Part shown: in pieces, positions 13,060-25,539 of the stretch
Layout: each line of letters opens with the position of its first letter
How positions within the stretch are numbered: the stretch's first letter is position 1
DNA from: Paramacrobiotus metropolitanus
Lineage: Eukaryota > Tardigrada > Eutardigrada > Parachela > Macrobiotidae
Direction: 5' to 3'
Assembly (NCBI RefSeq): GCF_019649055.1
Contig: NW_026570228.1
Span: forward strand, 372,001 to 436,000
Length of the DNA stretch: 64,000 nt
Made by a program: the position numbers and the translations under genes
The notes under the pieces: generated by a model
Seen by the model: the letters and a program-made list of their open reading frames with translations, nothing else
Told to the model about the DNA's origin: nothing
Databases searched by the model: none

Positions 13060-15300
13060 TAATATTTCCGCGGCCTTTACGTTCTAAAATTTTGTTGAGA
13101 GACTTACACAAAATTTGAAAAAATAAAGATTATAACAATAAATATGTATTACAGCATACAATTCTGTAACACTCCATATCATTTTCAATAATTTGATTAA
13201 AAATTTTAAATAAATTAAAATACTAAGAAAACTTTACAGTGAAACTTGCAAAACAAAGTTAATGGTGTACACTGTACAGTTTATTTTATCATAAATTTTA
13301 GATAAAATTTAAAAGCTGTACAGTAAACTCCACAGACGCGGTGGTTCAACATACCTTCACTAGTTCTATTTCACTGTCCCTGGTTATGTTTCACTGTTCC
13401 CAAGTGCACCTGCCCTAGAACTGCACGCTGACGAAATCGTCTAGTCAGGATCATGGGGCAGAAGTAGAAGTCCAGCGACAAATGAAGAAGAGTAGCCGTT
13501 CTGTAGTTGAGCAGGGCAGCCACAAACTGGACGTTTTCAGGACACGCTTCCTTTTCTTTAGGCAAGCCTATTCTCTACTGTAACTTTATCCCGAATCGGT
13601 TTACGAAAATGCAAAATCGCACGCAACTAATGCGCAAAACCTAGTTTGGTTGAAAGAAAAAGGAAAACGGAGTCAGCTTTTAGTTTTTGAAACAAAAAAA
13701 CTCACGTGGACGATGGTTTCAAAAAACTGAAAGCATGAATCTGCAGGCTGTAAATTCAGACTGCAGATCCAAACCAAGCGCGCTACATCATAGTGAGCTC
13801 CATGCCGCCTTCTTGTGTACGCAACTGACCACGGCCATTGGATAAATAGCCAAGGACACGCCTTCTCTTTACTAATATACGGCAAATGTACGTACGTTGT
13901 TAATGGGCAGTGGGCACTTAGCCTACCAGCTGAGGTATGCCGAGCACAAGTCGCTCGACTTGCCAGCTCTCAAGGCAACCGCCACTAGCTGCCTTTAAAC
14001 CGGGCTGTAGTACGTACTGATATTGTTATTATATATACAATCCTAACTCCGCCGTTTTTTTTTCTCCCTTTTCCTCCAACACTGTCCGGCGCAGAATTTC
14101 GTTCGATAGCTTAAAAAACGGCTAAGATCCTGTAATTTGTCCCTATAACTTTAGTTTTTCGACCTTCTTTTCCTTCGAATTACGAAACACGACCAAAACG
14201 AATTTTGCTGATTGGCCTATCATAAAGTAATTATTAGTGGATTGGCGGAAATGCGTATATTTCGAGCGGAAACTACTGACACAGCGTGGCAAACTGAGAC
14301 ATAAAAACTACGGTACATCAGTAATCAGTAAAACTTAATACTCCTGTTTGTCGAAATTTTGTAACTGGCAGAGCGATAGTACTCGTACATTATCATTTCT
14401 TTGGCGGAAAGAGGAAAGGGCAACAGTATAACGCGATTAACTGTAAGGCAACGGGTAACTTACGTATAATCGGAAACATCATTGCTGCGTCTTAGATTTT
14501 GGTAGAAAGTTACTTTGAAGTTCCAGACACCAAATTTCATGAAATTAATTGCGTATTTTTTCTGCTTATATGCACAGTGACTTCGGTTTTCGCACGTGAC
14601 ATTTTTATTTTTAACAATTCGCGGTATGCTAGTGATTATTAGTGGAGGAAGAATTATTTCTTGAGTGAATTACTATTATTATGGATTATTAATTAGATAA
14701 TTAATTACTCTACTGATTATTATAAGAGCGGTGTTTTCACTGTTTTGGTGCTCTTCCATTTCCCCATAAATTCATTTTAGCGCAAGAGATAAATTTCATT
14801 ATGCGGACATTCACTCGCTGCATCAGGCTGGACTTTCGCCATACCATTGTTGCTTATACGGTTCCGTAAACTAAATAATAGTTTTATCGATAATTTAATA
14901 ACCAATACTGTTAACAGAAATATTATTCCTAAAACACAAAATAAAGTTCTGCACTCAGTTTTGAAAAGAAAAAAGTAACACCTAAACAAAGGAATAATAA
15001 ATATTACTATCAGAAATAAACAAATAACAATTATGAATAATAATACTGATAATAATAAAATCAGTCATCTGATGACTGGAAAACCGATTGGAAAAATAAT
15101 AATTGGCTGGAAAACCGATTGCGCAGTTGACAAACGTGATCACCAAATAATAAACCATGTCAAATTAAAAAAATTTTAGCAAGCGGACGCATTTACTGAT
15201 TGTTTCAGGTGGAAATTTCGGCATTCGGATGGTTTTAAAATAATGTCAATTCGGCAAGACAGATTTTAGCATGCGGACATAAGAGCACAGAATTGAGGCC
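13060..15300. other. Long AT-rich intergenic region
   Basis: No gene is supported. Short frames on the minus strand at 13371-13565 and 13673-13885 are without domain signal or paralogues in the window. Confidence 0.4.
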
Positions 15301-15314
15301 GGTTAAACACGGAG

Positions 15315-15962
15315 TTAGGGATTTTCGCCGGTCAGACAGGGGTAAGTGGTTCTTCCCGGTGAGACAGAGGGGTAGAGATTTTCGCCGGTCAGACAAAGGG
15401 GCATGGATTTTCGCCGGTTAGACAGAGGCGTAAGGGTTTTCGCCGGCAGACACAAGGGTAAGGATTTTCGCCAGACACACAGAGGGATAAGAATTTCCTA
15501 CGGTCAAACAAAGAGGCAGGGATTTTCGCCGCTTAGGCAGAGAGGTAGGGTTTTTCGCCGGTCAGACCAAAAGGTAAGGATTTTCGCCAGATAGACGGAG
15601 GGGGAGGGGTAGGGGTTTTCGGCGGTTAGACAGAGGGATAGCGATTTGCGCTGGTTAGACAAAGGGACAGGTATTTTCGCCGGTTAGACAGAACGGTAGG
15701 AATTTCGTCCGGTTAGACAGAGGGGTACGGATTTTTGCCGGTCAGACAAAAGGGCAGGGTTTTTCGCCGGTCAGACCAAAGGGTAAGGATTTTCGCCGGA
15801 TAGACAAAAGGAGTATGGAATACCGCCGGTCAGACAAAAGGGAAGGGTATTTCGCCGGTTAGACACAGGGGTAGGAATTTCCTCCGGTTAGACTGAGGGT
15901 AGGGATTTTCGCCGGTCAGACACAAGGGTAAGGATTTTCGCCGGATATACAGAAGAGTAGTA
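15315..15962. repeat. Minisatellite, about 22 units of about 29 bp
   Basis: The unit is approximately gattttcgccggtcagaca plus a purine-rich spacer (aaggggtaag). Units drift by substitution and small indels but keep the ttttcgccgg core throughout. The 63-codon frame at 15403-15594 is just the translated repeat. The array is embedded in AT-rich non-coding DNA. Confidence 0.92.
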
Positions 15963-16730
15963 GTTCGTCATATGACAGACTTTACAGTAAAGTTTGCTAA
16001 TCAATAATTCCATAATCATTACATATTAACAATTATAGAATAAAACAATCAAAATTCAGTCCTACATTTTCCCGACCGAGGCCGGAGGCCGAGGTTGGGC
16101 TTGTACGTACAATGCCACCATTGCCATATTGTCATAATAAAAATATTATTATTAAAAAACTATGTAAATTATGTAAATTCTGAACGTAAGATATATATAT
16201 TCCGAAGAAATGGTACTTATAAGTTCCATTAAACGGTACTGTATAAGAGCCCAATTCTTACCACTTTATGTCGGCCGGCTATTAAACCGGAAACGCCACG
16301 CGGAGCTAATGTAAATTGTAATTGTACAAAATTAATTAAGTACTCGCCTGTAATTCGATCTCTGTACATTCGATTCTTTAATCATAAAAATGTTATAAAC
16401 CACAAGTCACTACACAGACTGACTACATACAACAAAGTACGAGTAACTAAACAGTATTACACCATAATAATATTATTATCATCAGTTCATTCACGGTTGT
16501 GGCATAAAATCATCGTACACAGAAGTAAAGCATCAGAGTCTACTAAAATGAACTGTTAACTTTTTACAAAGAATAACGGAAGTACTTTACCTATATGTAG
16601 CATAAAAACATAAATGCCAGCCCGGTTATGCCATACTAGTTCCTCTCTAAACTTAATCCACTTCTCCATACCTATCAACTCCATATACACGAACCGTAAT
16701 TATCGAATTTGCACCCCTGGGGTGCAAAAG
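15963..16730. other. Intergenic, nothing recognised
   Basis: AT-rich sequence between the minisatellite and the G-rich tracts. No coding or RNA gene signal seen. Confidence 0.4.
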
Positions 16731-17150
16731 TTCAAACGTCCTGGAGGAGGGGGGGGGGGGCTTATTTCGGGGGGGTGGTACTATTTTTGGAACGATATTT
16801 TTCGGTGGAGGCCGTTATTTTTCAAACAAATGCGCATCCTATTTAGTTCAAACTGACTGTGAGAGCAGTAGATACCGGTATTTGTAATTTCACGATCTTG
16901 CGAACAGCATTTTAGCATAGCGCCACATTATTTTTGTGACCGTTTGCTGTTTATTCGTTAAATCATAACAGGTATTATGAAGCAATTTACGGTATATATC
17001 TATCATTTAATTTTGCGGCGCCTAACATTTAATAACGCCCCCGGGGGCGGCAAATTCGGGGGGAGGCGCTATTTTTCAAACGGGTTATGGGAGGGGGGCT
17101 TATTACGGAGGGGGGTCTTTATTTTGGGGGGAGGTGCAGATTCGATAATT
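16718..17150. repeat. G-rich tracts with repeated ggggg-ctatttttc motifs
   Basis: Two blocks (16718-16830 and 17037-17145) consist of G runs of five or more, including one of 13 Gs at 16748-16760, alternating with ctatttttc or cttatt. The blocks look like diverged copies of one repeat. Several closely spaced G runs could form G-quadruplexes. Gly-rich frames over them are unlikely to be coding. Confidence 0.75.
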
Positions 17151-17232
17151 ACGGTATAGGTGGCAGTGCACGATGGTATTCACAGTTTCCTGAAGCCTGG
17201 ATATAGGATAACGACCCCCTTGCAGCCGGTGG

Positions 17233-19214
17233 TCATTCCTTCTTCGCGCAGGATGTGCGATGAGGTTGCGACTGCGGCAGCCACTGTATATTCTTCATGA
17301 CGCGGTGCAAACCTGCCGCGGCCAGTGGGGTCAGTGTGTTCACATCCAATCCCGAGATGGCGGAGGCCGACCAGAAGAAATCGCGATAGTTATTGGAAGG
17401 GCGCGGATCCGCGCTCTGATAGTTGTACAGTGCCTGCAAAGGCTGCGATTCACGCGCGAATACGCTATACTTGTAATTTGGGTCCACACTTCAATCGTAA
17501 ATCGAAATAATCAGTACCACCTATCGAAATCGTAAAATGTAAACTTCCATACTTGTAGTACTGTGGAGAATTACTTATAACCAAACAAAGCTGCAACATA
17601 ACTGACGCGCTCACACTTTTTCAATGATTGTTATAAGTAAGGTTTTTATTGCACCCCGAATTACGATTGAAGTATGAACCAGCGATACGTACGCCGGTAC
17701 GGTAATTCCAACAGTGACCAACACTATCAGTAAGTATCGACAGAACCCCACCGAAAAAAGGTACTTACTACTTACGCTCTCAAGCTTTAAAAACAGGCCA
17801 TGCTGGGCGCAATAAGCGATCCATTCCGCCAAGACCGTCCGATCAAACGGTTCCGTCGCAACGAGATTCTGCTCCAAGAGGTCCCACAACTGCATTTCCA
17901 ACTGTGGTCCTGGTTTGCCGCTAACGCAAGACAGGACGCCAGTCAAACAGCTTTCCACCAAGCTGCATCTGAACAGCACCGCGCGCTCCGCAACGTTGCA
18001 CATACGCATGATACTGCCGTGGCATGCCAGGAATTTATTTACGGCAAAATCCCAGTGGGGCCAGCAACACTGATAAAACACGAGCGTCCCGATGCGGTCG
18101 ATCATGTGGCTAATGATGGAGACGGCCGCGCACCCTTCGTCTATATCCACCTGCGTCAGAATAACCATCTTCGTGCGGCGGTTAACGCAGTGCAGAAGAG
18201 TGGACAGCATCCAAAACTGGTGCTTCATCCAGGATGAGGGACTTTCCTCTGGACGGCAGGAGACGCGCACATCGGGAAAGTACGCTTCGGTGGTGAGCAG
18301 GTGGTCCCACAGGGCACAGATGCGCCGACAGCGGACGCGGCATATGGAGTTCAGCGACAGGAATATCTCTACCAACAGCTCACTTGGAACAGACAGACGG
18401 ATTTCATCGGACACACTGTCCATGCGCTTTGTCTTGGCTGGCTGTATAGTTACTCGACCGAGCAGGATATTGCTCTCGGCATGATCCTTCAACGCGTCCT
18501 TGTATACGGCTTCCTGTAAAAGCAAAAACAGCGCCGTCTTACCGTCACATATCGGTATGTTAACAACTGCAATTCGATCGACCCAGTTTACGTGCAGCAT
18601 CTACACACCAGTTCTTGCGGCTGCAGCGGATCGTTTTGGGGATGCTGCACGTACAACAGTGTGCTTCGGAGCACTTTCGTACACCAGACCAACCGCACGC
18701 GCTGCAGATGCCATCGGCAGGTGCTTTGCAGCGCTGGCGATGCGTCGGACCAGACCGCTGGCAAGGGACAAGAGCGGATCTCGAATTCCTTCGCCCGCAC
18801 CCGGTGACTGGCTAGCTCCGTGTCCGAGGGCGGTCGACGCATTTGTTGCCAGGGCAGGAGCTCCTGGACGACGCCATGCGGTAGTTGGACCTTTACGATG
18901 TAGCAACTGTCGAAGGAGCAATCGGTGGGGACCCGTCTACCCGCGAACCACTTCCACGGGACATCGGGGCTCGCTCGCATCAGCACCTGTACGTTATCGC
19001 CCGGGTGTGTCTCCATGCAGGAAGCTGGCTGGATCGTGAGGAAAATGCGGCCGTATTCGATAAACTGTGTGCGTTGTGTGCGGCAGCCAAAATCGACTAT
19101 CAAACCCTTGTCCACCACGTTGATCACTCTCCCGTGCTGCAACATACCGTCGACGAGGACGTCGACTGCGTTCCACGCGTACACGGCCGCATAATCATTC
19201 CCGTACACTAGCAT
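17233..19214 (-). CDS. F-box protein with long N-terminal domain
   Basis: F-box proteins are substrate adaptors of SCF ubiquitin ligases. Three exons, all phase 0: 19214-18609, 18513-17776, 17469-17233, giving 526 residues. The start is the ATG giving MLVYGNDYAAVYAWNAVDVL. Residues 1-200 form a conserved-looking domain (GRVINVVDKGLIVDFGC, then IEYGRIFLTIQPASC) that I associate with a large eutardigrade F-box family. The F-box lies at about 235-275: SVPSELLVEIFLSLNSICRV with RCRRICALWDHLL. It is followed by a region of short Leu-rich segments suggestive of degenerate LRR-like repeats. The C-terminal exon (FFWSASAISGLDVNTLTPLA) has no recognised domain. Several long frames on the opposite strand are shadows of this GC-richer coding sequence. 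Confidence 0.8.
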
Positions 19215-20179
19215 GATGTAGTCGCCAAGACTCGATAACTCTGGTACCGTTACAGATTGAAACAAAAGTCAAAAAATAACTTTCGCTGCACAGCCTGCAC
19301 TGTCGTACCCGAAAATGGGTTTGGCAATAAAGTAAGTACAAGTGTCACGGTGTTGCGCATGACCGCCTAGGATAACGGCTACCTAAAAAAATAGCTAAAA
19401 CAACAGATCGGATACCATGTATGATGTACACTGTACAGATATCTGTAGCTACGGAAGTGTTTCAGGCAACGTTCTGCTTCTCATTTTACATGTTCTCTTG
19501 TGTAAGTTATTATTAAATTGTCGTTGATGCGAGTACAAATTTCAGGTGTATTCTTTTATAAATTTCTGATTGGACTCGTAACTGCGGTAAGCGTACAAAA
19601 AAGTTAGCACCATGTGCTTGAGAAATTGAGAAAATGCGTTCTATTCTTTACTAAGAACATGCATAACCGTAAAAACCGATGCAGAAAGGGCAGACATTGC
19701 TGTAGCCTGTAGGAGATCGTAAAGTCTCTCTGGAAACACCATCCGCTCGCTAAACCATTAACCACTAATTAAATTTTATTTAACAGTGCACTATGACATT
19801 GCCGACTCATGATTATACAACAATTGATCAAGGGTACATCGTTAGCTTGTCCTGCGTTCTCCGCTCACGAATTATCTTGCTCCTGCTCGGGGTCATCTGC
19901 AAATAACGAAACGGCAATCATCGATGAAACCAATGCAAAATATCGAAATCTATGAACATTTACAGTTCCAGAAAAATTTTTTATGATTCACAAGAATATC
20001 TTCAGATTGTAATATGTAGACAAAGCAAAGCTAATTAACCTGTGTTGTGTCGATGGGCTTACTTGTCAAATTAAGTACTTGTGCTTATAAAGTATTTTCA
20101 ATATAGTTCTGTAATTAAACATCCTCCGTTGCAAAGACGAATTGTGTAAGTAATTCTGAGCAGCAGAACATATGTAGTA
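19215..20179. other. Intergenic between F-box gene and CH1
   Basis: No supported gene. Probable location of the F-box promoter (minus strand) and the CH1 3'UTR. Confidence 0.4.
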
Positions 20180-21060
20180 TTATGTACTTGGCAATGACCA
20201 GAAGTTCCACTCTGGATCGTTAGTCGCGCTGGTATTGGTCGCCGGCGGTGTGCGTGTGGCGGCGTTGAGTTCGTGCAGCGCCGTCTGGTAGCGTTGCAGA
20301 TTGGCGTCGGTCGGCTCCTGCTCGGCCACCGCCTTCAGGTGATCCACCACGCTCTTCTTCACATCCGTGCCGAACATGTTGTTTCCTTGCAGTAGGTAGC
20401 TGACCAGGGCGGGGTTATGGGAGATGATGTTCAGCAGCGTCTGGTCTTTACCCAGTACCTTCCGCATTAAACTCTGCGATTCTGTAACGTCAAAAAGGTC
20501 ATGACAACCGAATAATGCAGTATACGCATAAGTGGAAAGCACAGAAGCTTCCGCGCAAAAAATAATTAATGCGCTTGTGATCGTATTAAAAATAATAAAA
20601 TATAAAAATCCGTATATATGCGGAAGCAGTATGATCTAAGTAGAAATTAAACTATAATTATAAGATAAATAACGATAATATTATACGATAATGTATCCTG
20701 TAATTATGAAAATTCTGATTATTACTATAACTACAGAAATATGTTAAATTTCTGAAAACGAAGAAATGTCGTATAGGCGTTTGAATTACCTTCCATGTCG
20801 GTGGCGGCCTGGCACAGCTTCGTCACGCAGAAGAAGGTGTTCTTCTCCCGGACGTAATAGTAGAACTGCTTCCGGCATCCACATTTGTCGGACACACAGA
20901 GCGCGGTCGGCAGCAGCTGGCACGTGGCATTCTCGCAGACATCGGGACGGCAGAATTTCCCCTCCAACGGATTGCAACGGAACGTCGGCGATAAGGGGAA
21001 CTTCTGTGCGACCACAACACCCATCAGGGCCGTCAACATGCATACCATAAAGGTCATCAT
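20180..21060 (-). CDS. CH1: secreted eight-cysteine plus helical-module protein
   Basis: Two exons, 21060-20790 and 20481-20180, joined in phase 1; 190 residues. Residues 1-18 are a signal peptide (MVCMLTALMGVVVAQ). The cysteine module follows the family spacing C-x7-C-x4-C-x4-C-x7-C-x4-CGC-x20-C, here with one extra cysteine just before the last. Exon 2 encodes the roughly 75-residue helical module (LMRKVLGKDQTLLNI, ending QRYQTALHELN) and then a short Thr/Pro/Asn tail ending NFWSLPST. It is the only member on the minus strand and the most diverged, about 9 kb from the other three. It is the minimal form: the two-module head with no added domain. Function unknown; presumably extracellular. 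Confidence 0.85.
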
Positions 21061-21785
21061 TTTCTACACAGTCTTATGAATTTGCTACTGCTTGTGCTTT
21101 ATCGCTAAAACTGGAAAGGATAGTTAATGCAGACTAAAGTAATGGTGACACGCTGGGATGCAGTATGTACCGAGCGCGTCAAATCTGCAGCCTATTCGAA
21201 CTTCGCAGTTAACACGTACAGTGTTTTACAACGATAAATCCGGGTACCGTTGCGTCAGATTTCGCGGCGACGGCAACTTGCCAGCTTGAATTTTAAGACG
21301 ACAATAACGATGTTAAAGTGGTTTTCTGGTACTGAGTATGAATCCTGGTGCTGCGCAACGATATTGGCAAAACGAGCTGAATAAGTTCATGACTCAATGT
21401 AATGCGAGATTATTTATATTTGCATCGCCAGAAAATAGGACTTGGTGCAACACTTTGCGAGAGTTTAAGGAATTGTCCGTATGTATAGCCTGTATGTCAG
21501 TTTCGAATTTCAGTTCACACGCCCTAAGAAAAATTATTTTATTCACTTCCTGACAACAATTATCCCTCACGCTGCAACAAAAAATCACTTTTGTACAAAT
21601 CCATCATGAGATTTCCGCAAGTTTTGCGCACGATAACATACCACAAGGCGCAAACGGCACGCGAAAACACATAGCAATCCCGATAAAAAATAAAAATTAA
21701 TACAAAATCTCAACAATTTTCATTCATGAGCGATTTCCAGTCGAACTGGCCTAAATGCCACGAAAATTCCTCCGTGTCGTTAGCA
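21061..21785. other. Intergenic between CH1 and BTB gene
   Basis: Contains the CH1 upstream region. No TATA box as clear as that of CH2 was found and no gene is supported. Confidence 0.4.
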
Positions 21786-23598
21786 TCAAAAACGCTGCTT
21801 TTTGTTGCTGACCCGCGTCACCTTCTCCGGACTGGCCTGGGCTTTTCCCGAGGTGCGGCGCGTCTTCCGCTCGTTGTCGGGAGTAGATTGCAGCAGTGTT
21901 TTGCGTTTCTGAGCAGGGGTTTCGGTCGCCGTGTCGGGGACTTCGTTCTCCTCGTTTTCCGGCTGACTGTCGTCAGCATCCATGGCCACGGTGCCACTGC
22001 GTTTATCCCCGCGGAAACGAATAACCGGCGTCGGCTTCTGGAACCAGTAGCGCATGATGTCCGTCACGTCCTGCGGCTGCAGCAGTCCCGTCTGAAAATA
22101 ACAGATTATGCATCAGCGAAGACTATACAGAAACATTTTACGGTTATACAGTATTTACTATATTATTTCACAAATACTTCATTTTTATTTTATTCATTGT
22201 AATAATAATAATATTTGCAATTAAATATGCTTTAAATATCTACGTGCAATTTATCTCTAAAACATTTGTATTTATGAAATATGAATTAACATCCAATGCT
22301 TGCAGTAAAATAAAACACCGAAATAGTTGCAAATCTTGTTAAAAAATACTATCTAATAACTGAATTCGCACCTTAACGGGTCCGTTCGTAAGTTCTTCCG
22401 GCGTCATAAGTGGGAAACGAATCTGGTCCAGTGCTTCGCCAAGGACTGTCCGACGATTCTGTGGCGTGTCGTCCGATTTGTGCTGCTTGCACACCGCCTC
22501 TGCCCATCTGCGAAGAAATACTGTCATATTTACAGTAACCGCACAAGAATTTCAGCCCACCATGGGAATTACTTGAAGCGCAAAGAAAATATGTTTACTA
22601 CTAGTAAATGTACCGTTCCGCCGCGTGATAGACGTCCATTTCATCGGCTTTCAACGTATCCCGTCGGAAGAGCTCCACCAAGTCCTTGACACTGAGCGCC
22701 AAGAACGACGCCTGCTGACTGGCCGTGTCGAAGGCCTCGTCGATCCTGGCCAGAGCGCGTTCCGCCGTATCCGCATCGCCAGCCGCGAGAGCCTACAATA
22801 ATTTACCGTTTTACAACTGCACGGATGCGATGAATGGAATACAGCGAAAAGAAAACTCACCGTCGTCCACATGGCACAGTGGTCATCGGCATCGATACTG
22901 TCGTACACCTTCCCCATGCAGTAAACTTCCAGACGTCTGGCGCCGTACGTTCGGGCCGCTTTGAGAACCGCCGTGGCGTTGCTGGCGTCCACGTTGTCCT
23001 CCTTGATGGAATACACTGACCTACAATCATCAGCAGCGTATTCTTTTAAACTGATCATGAATTCTAAAAAAGCTCGACTGATTATTAAGAAACAGATAAC
23101 CTACATGAGGAGGATCTCAAACACGTCGGGTTCCACATCCTCCAGGACTTTGGGAATATCCAGATTTTCATCGTACACCATCTGGGCGAATACCGTGCTG
23201 CCCATCGCCAGCAATAATCTGCAATTTCACAAACAGCTTATTGGTTATCCATTGCCTGCTTTATTGGGACTGCAGGTAAAAATGGCGAAACTTACATAAT
23301 CTTCATATTTATTACTGTGTTACTTATCATATTCACTAGATAACTACTGTACGACAACTCACTTGTGAGCGTAAACAGGAACCTGTTTCTTGCCAACATG
23401 GAAGAGAACATCGCTGAAGGAGCCATTACGCAGGACGATTTCGTTCCGCTGGCTGGCGGTCAGTTCCCCGTCATTCTGCCAGTCCGCGCTGCGTTGTACA
23501 GGCTCCTGGGGTTTGGACGACGACGCGGTTGCAGCCGGGGGCCGTTCCTTCCGTGTGGAGACTTTGCGGGGAATTGCAGGAATCGCTGGGATCTCCAT
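21786..23598 (-). CDS. BTB-BACK domain protein (BTBD2/3/6-like)
   Basis: Six exons: 23598-23363, 23218-23105, 23020-22861, 22792-22614, 22507-22372, 22091-21786; all phases agree and give 376 residues. BTB domain at about 55-160: NGSFSDVLFHVGKKQVPVYAHK, then LLLAMGSTVFAQMVYDE, LDIPKVLEDVEPDVFEILL and ATAVLKAARTYGARRLEVYC. BACK region: AALAAGDADTAERALARIDE, LALSVKDLVELFRRDTLKAD, and the BTBD-type signature LDQIRFPLMTPEEL. Such proteins are usually CUL3 adaptors. The PHR domain that follows in BTBD1/2/3/6 is absent; instead the last exon codes an acidic-then-basic tail (KRKTLLQSTPDNERKTRR, ending NKKQRF) that could be a nuclear localisation signal. The N-terminal 50 residues are Pro/Ala/Ser-rich. 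Confidence 0.9.
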
Positions 23599-25035
23599 CG
23601 TGCCTTCTGGGGGAATTAATCGCGAAAGCTTGTAGTATTCGAATGAACAGATCTAGCAGAAGTAGGCTGCGGAACGTGTGTAAGACTGGAAAGGTCTGAG
23701 AGGCACAAGCAGAAGCCTGTCACTAATCGAACTACTAGCACTTTGGACGGCAGTGAGAGTTTGTTAGATCCGGTTTTGGAGCAGAAATCATTGGAATCAT
23801 TTGCTTTTCACACCAAGCTAAGTGAAACTTAAAGCCTTTGACGCAATAACATCCGCACTCGGTCAGTAGTCCGTACTCACGAGTCAATACTGCTACACAT
23901 CGTACGCACTATGCACCGTGTATAAAAATTAATGAAGCCGTACAGTGCAGTGCAGTTTAATAAATCGCCTTTCAGCGCGGTACGTTACTGCATAATTAGT
24001 ACGTACTGTACTGTACGTACAGTCTGTACGTCAATATTAATAATTTTACGTGTATACCGTCTTACCGTCAATAACTTTTAATAATACCGCAACTGCCATT
24101 CTGTGCAAATTGCAAGGAACAGTACCCTGTGTCATAATTATATTTTCGTGGGCCTTCCAGGAACTAACTCTGTAACACTTTGTTTACTCAACTAATGCGT
24201 TTTTAGAAAGAGGTGCAGGTCGCGGTGGGAAATCAATACTCCTCAACATATTGCTCCCTAACCCTTAATGGCGTGACATCGTAAAACCGATACATCCCAA
24301 TTAGGAACGAACTATAGACTATATACACAACGCACAAACCAAAATTTTCGGTTTTTCTTCCGTGGTATGCTATGCCGATACCTGCAGGATACTTCTAGCC
24401 ATTTCTGCAAAATTTAAAAGGTAATGGTTATTGAAAAAGAAAACAGATGTATCAAGATGATACAAGTTTTGCCAGAAGTAATGCAAATGCTTAATCGTAC
24501 ACCGTTCGTGAGCACACCCGCAGCTGGTTAATTTCCTTTTGAGTCGTTTATTTAGGATTGCATTAAAAATTGAAACAATAGCCTATATGTTTATTGTTGT
24601 ACTGGAGTGGCGGTTAAACTTTACCAGGAATAAGATCTAATGCGGCAGGTACCGTAGAGTCAAAGGCAGTGTAAATGGTACGACCGGAATCGGACACGAC
24701 GGTTGCACTTGCACCAACTTGGGCGACATGTCACTGCATCAGCAAAACCAAACAACGATTTGCACAGCATTTCTCATCAGCATGGAGTTGAGGACTTGAG
24801 CAAGAATTGAGCAAGTCATGCAAGAACCAAACCGAGAATTGTAGACATCGAGAAAAGAGCCGGTAAAATTCACCGAAAGCATGAGAGTCGTTACGTGCTC
24901 CAGTAGAACAGTAACGAAGCACTGAAAAAATTAAACCACTAACTGCAAAATACATTACCGGTGGTCAGGTACAAGCATACACATTCTATTATTATTATTA
25001 CGGCCAATTCTGTGTTCAATGGTCCACTAAGTGTC
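23599..25035. other. Intergenic
   Basis: No supported gene. Contains the BTB gene upstream region and the 3' flank of Ly6-A. Confidence 0.4.
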
Positions 25036-25531
25036 CTACTGAAAGTAGCGGTGTATTAGAATTACTGCCGCTGTAACAATGCCGATTTTACTGCCAGAGG
25101 CAACGCATGATCCAGATTCAGCTTGCGCGAAATCCCGGAAGCCATACTGATTGCAGCGGTCTGTATCGCAGTGGCACACCATGCGAATATCTTCAGGACT
25201 GGACATGACACATCCCAGTTTCTTGGTGCTATCCATGATGGCACATCCGGCTTGTTCTAGTACTAACGCACCGAAAAATGTTTATCACGCGGTACATCTA
25301 CCACCAAACAAGCAGCAGTACTATTACAACAGTCTAGAACTCCAAATTTTGCGAGCTGCTCCTAACCCTACGGTGAGAACATTTTGTTTCCTGTACCTAC
25401 TGTATCCTGGGCAGTTTTTGTTAGAGTTCCGAAGCACACCTGATCAGCTTTACACGTGTCAGTCTTCACCATTGACCGCTCTAACGGATGTGTACCGCTG
25501 ATGCATTTTAGGCCTCCGGCGCCGGTTCCTG
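25036..25531 (-). CDS. Ly6-A: three-finger (Ly6/uPAR) protein, GPI-anchored, 5' exon missing
   Basis: Two exons recovered: about 25531-25397 and 25262-25036, joined in phase 1. The first begins GAGGLKCISG and carries the paired cysteines TDTCKADQVCFGTL. The second has AGCAIMDSTKKLGCVMS and the C-terminal three-finger signature CHCDTDRCN, followed by a hydrophobic end (KIGIVTAAVILIHRYFQ) typical of a GPI signal. The acceptor of the first exon (ttgcag) is also phase 1, so a separate signal-peptide exon is expected upstream and was not found. Ly6-type proteins act at the cell surface in adhesion, septate-junction assembly or channel modulation; which applies here is unknown. Paralogue: Ly6-B, 3 kb away. 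Confidence 0.75.
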
Positions 25532-25539
25532 CAATTCGC

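Noticed and set aside
15315-15962. CRISPR-like array
   Set aside because: Units are contiguous, imperfect and lack unique spacers of constant length; the genome is eukaryotic. It is a minisatellite.
17325-19211. Several long plus-strand frames opposite the F-box gene
   Set aside because: They are shadows of the GC-richer coding exons on the minus strand and contain no domain; the minus strand gives a coherent three-exon protein.
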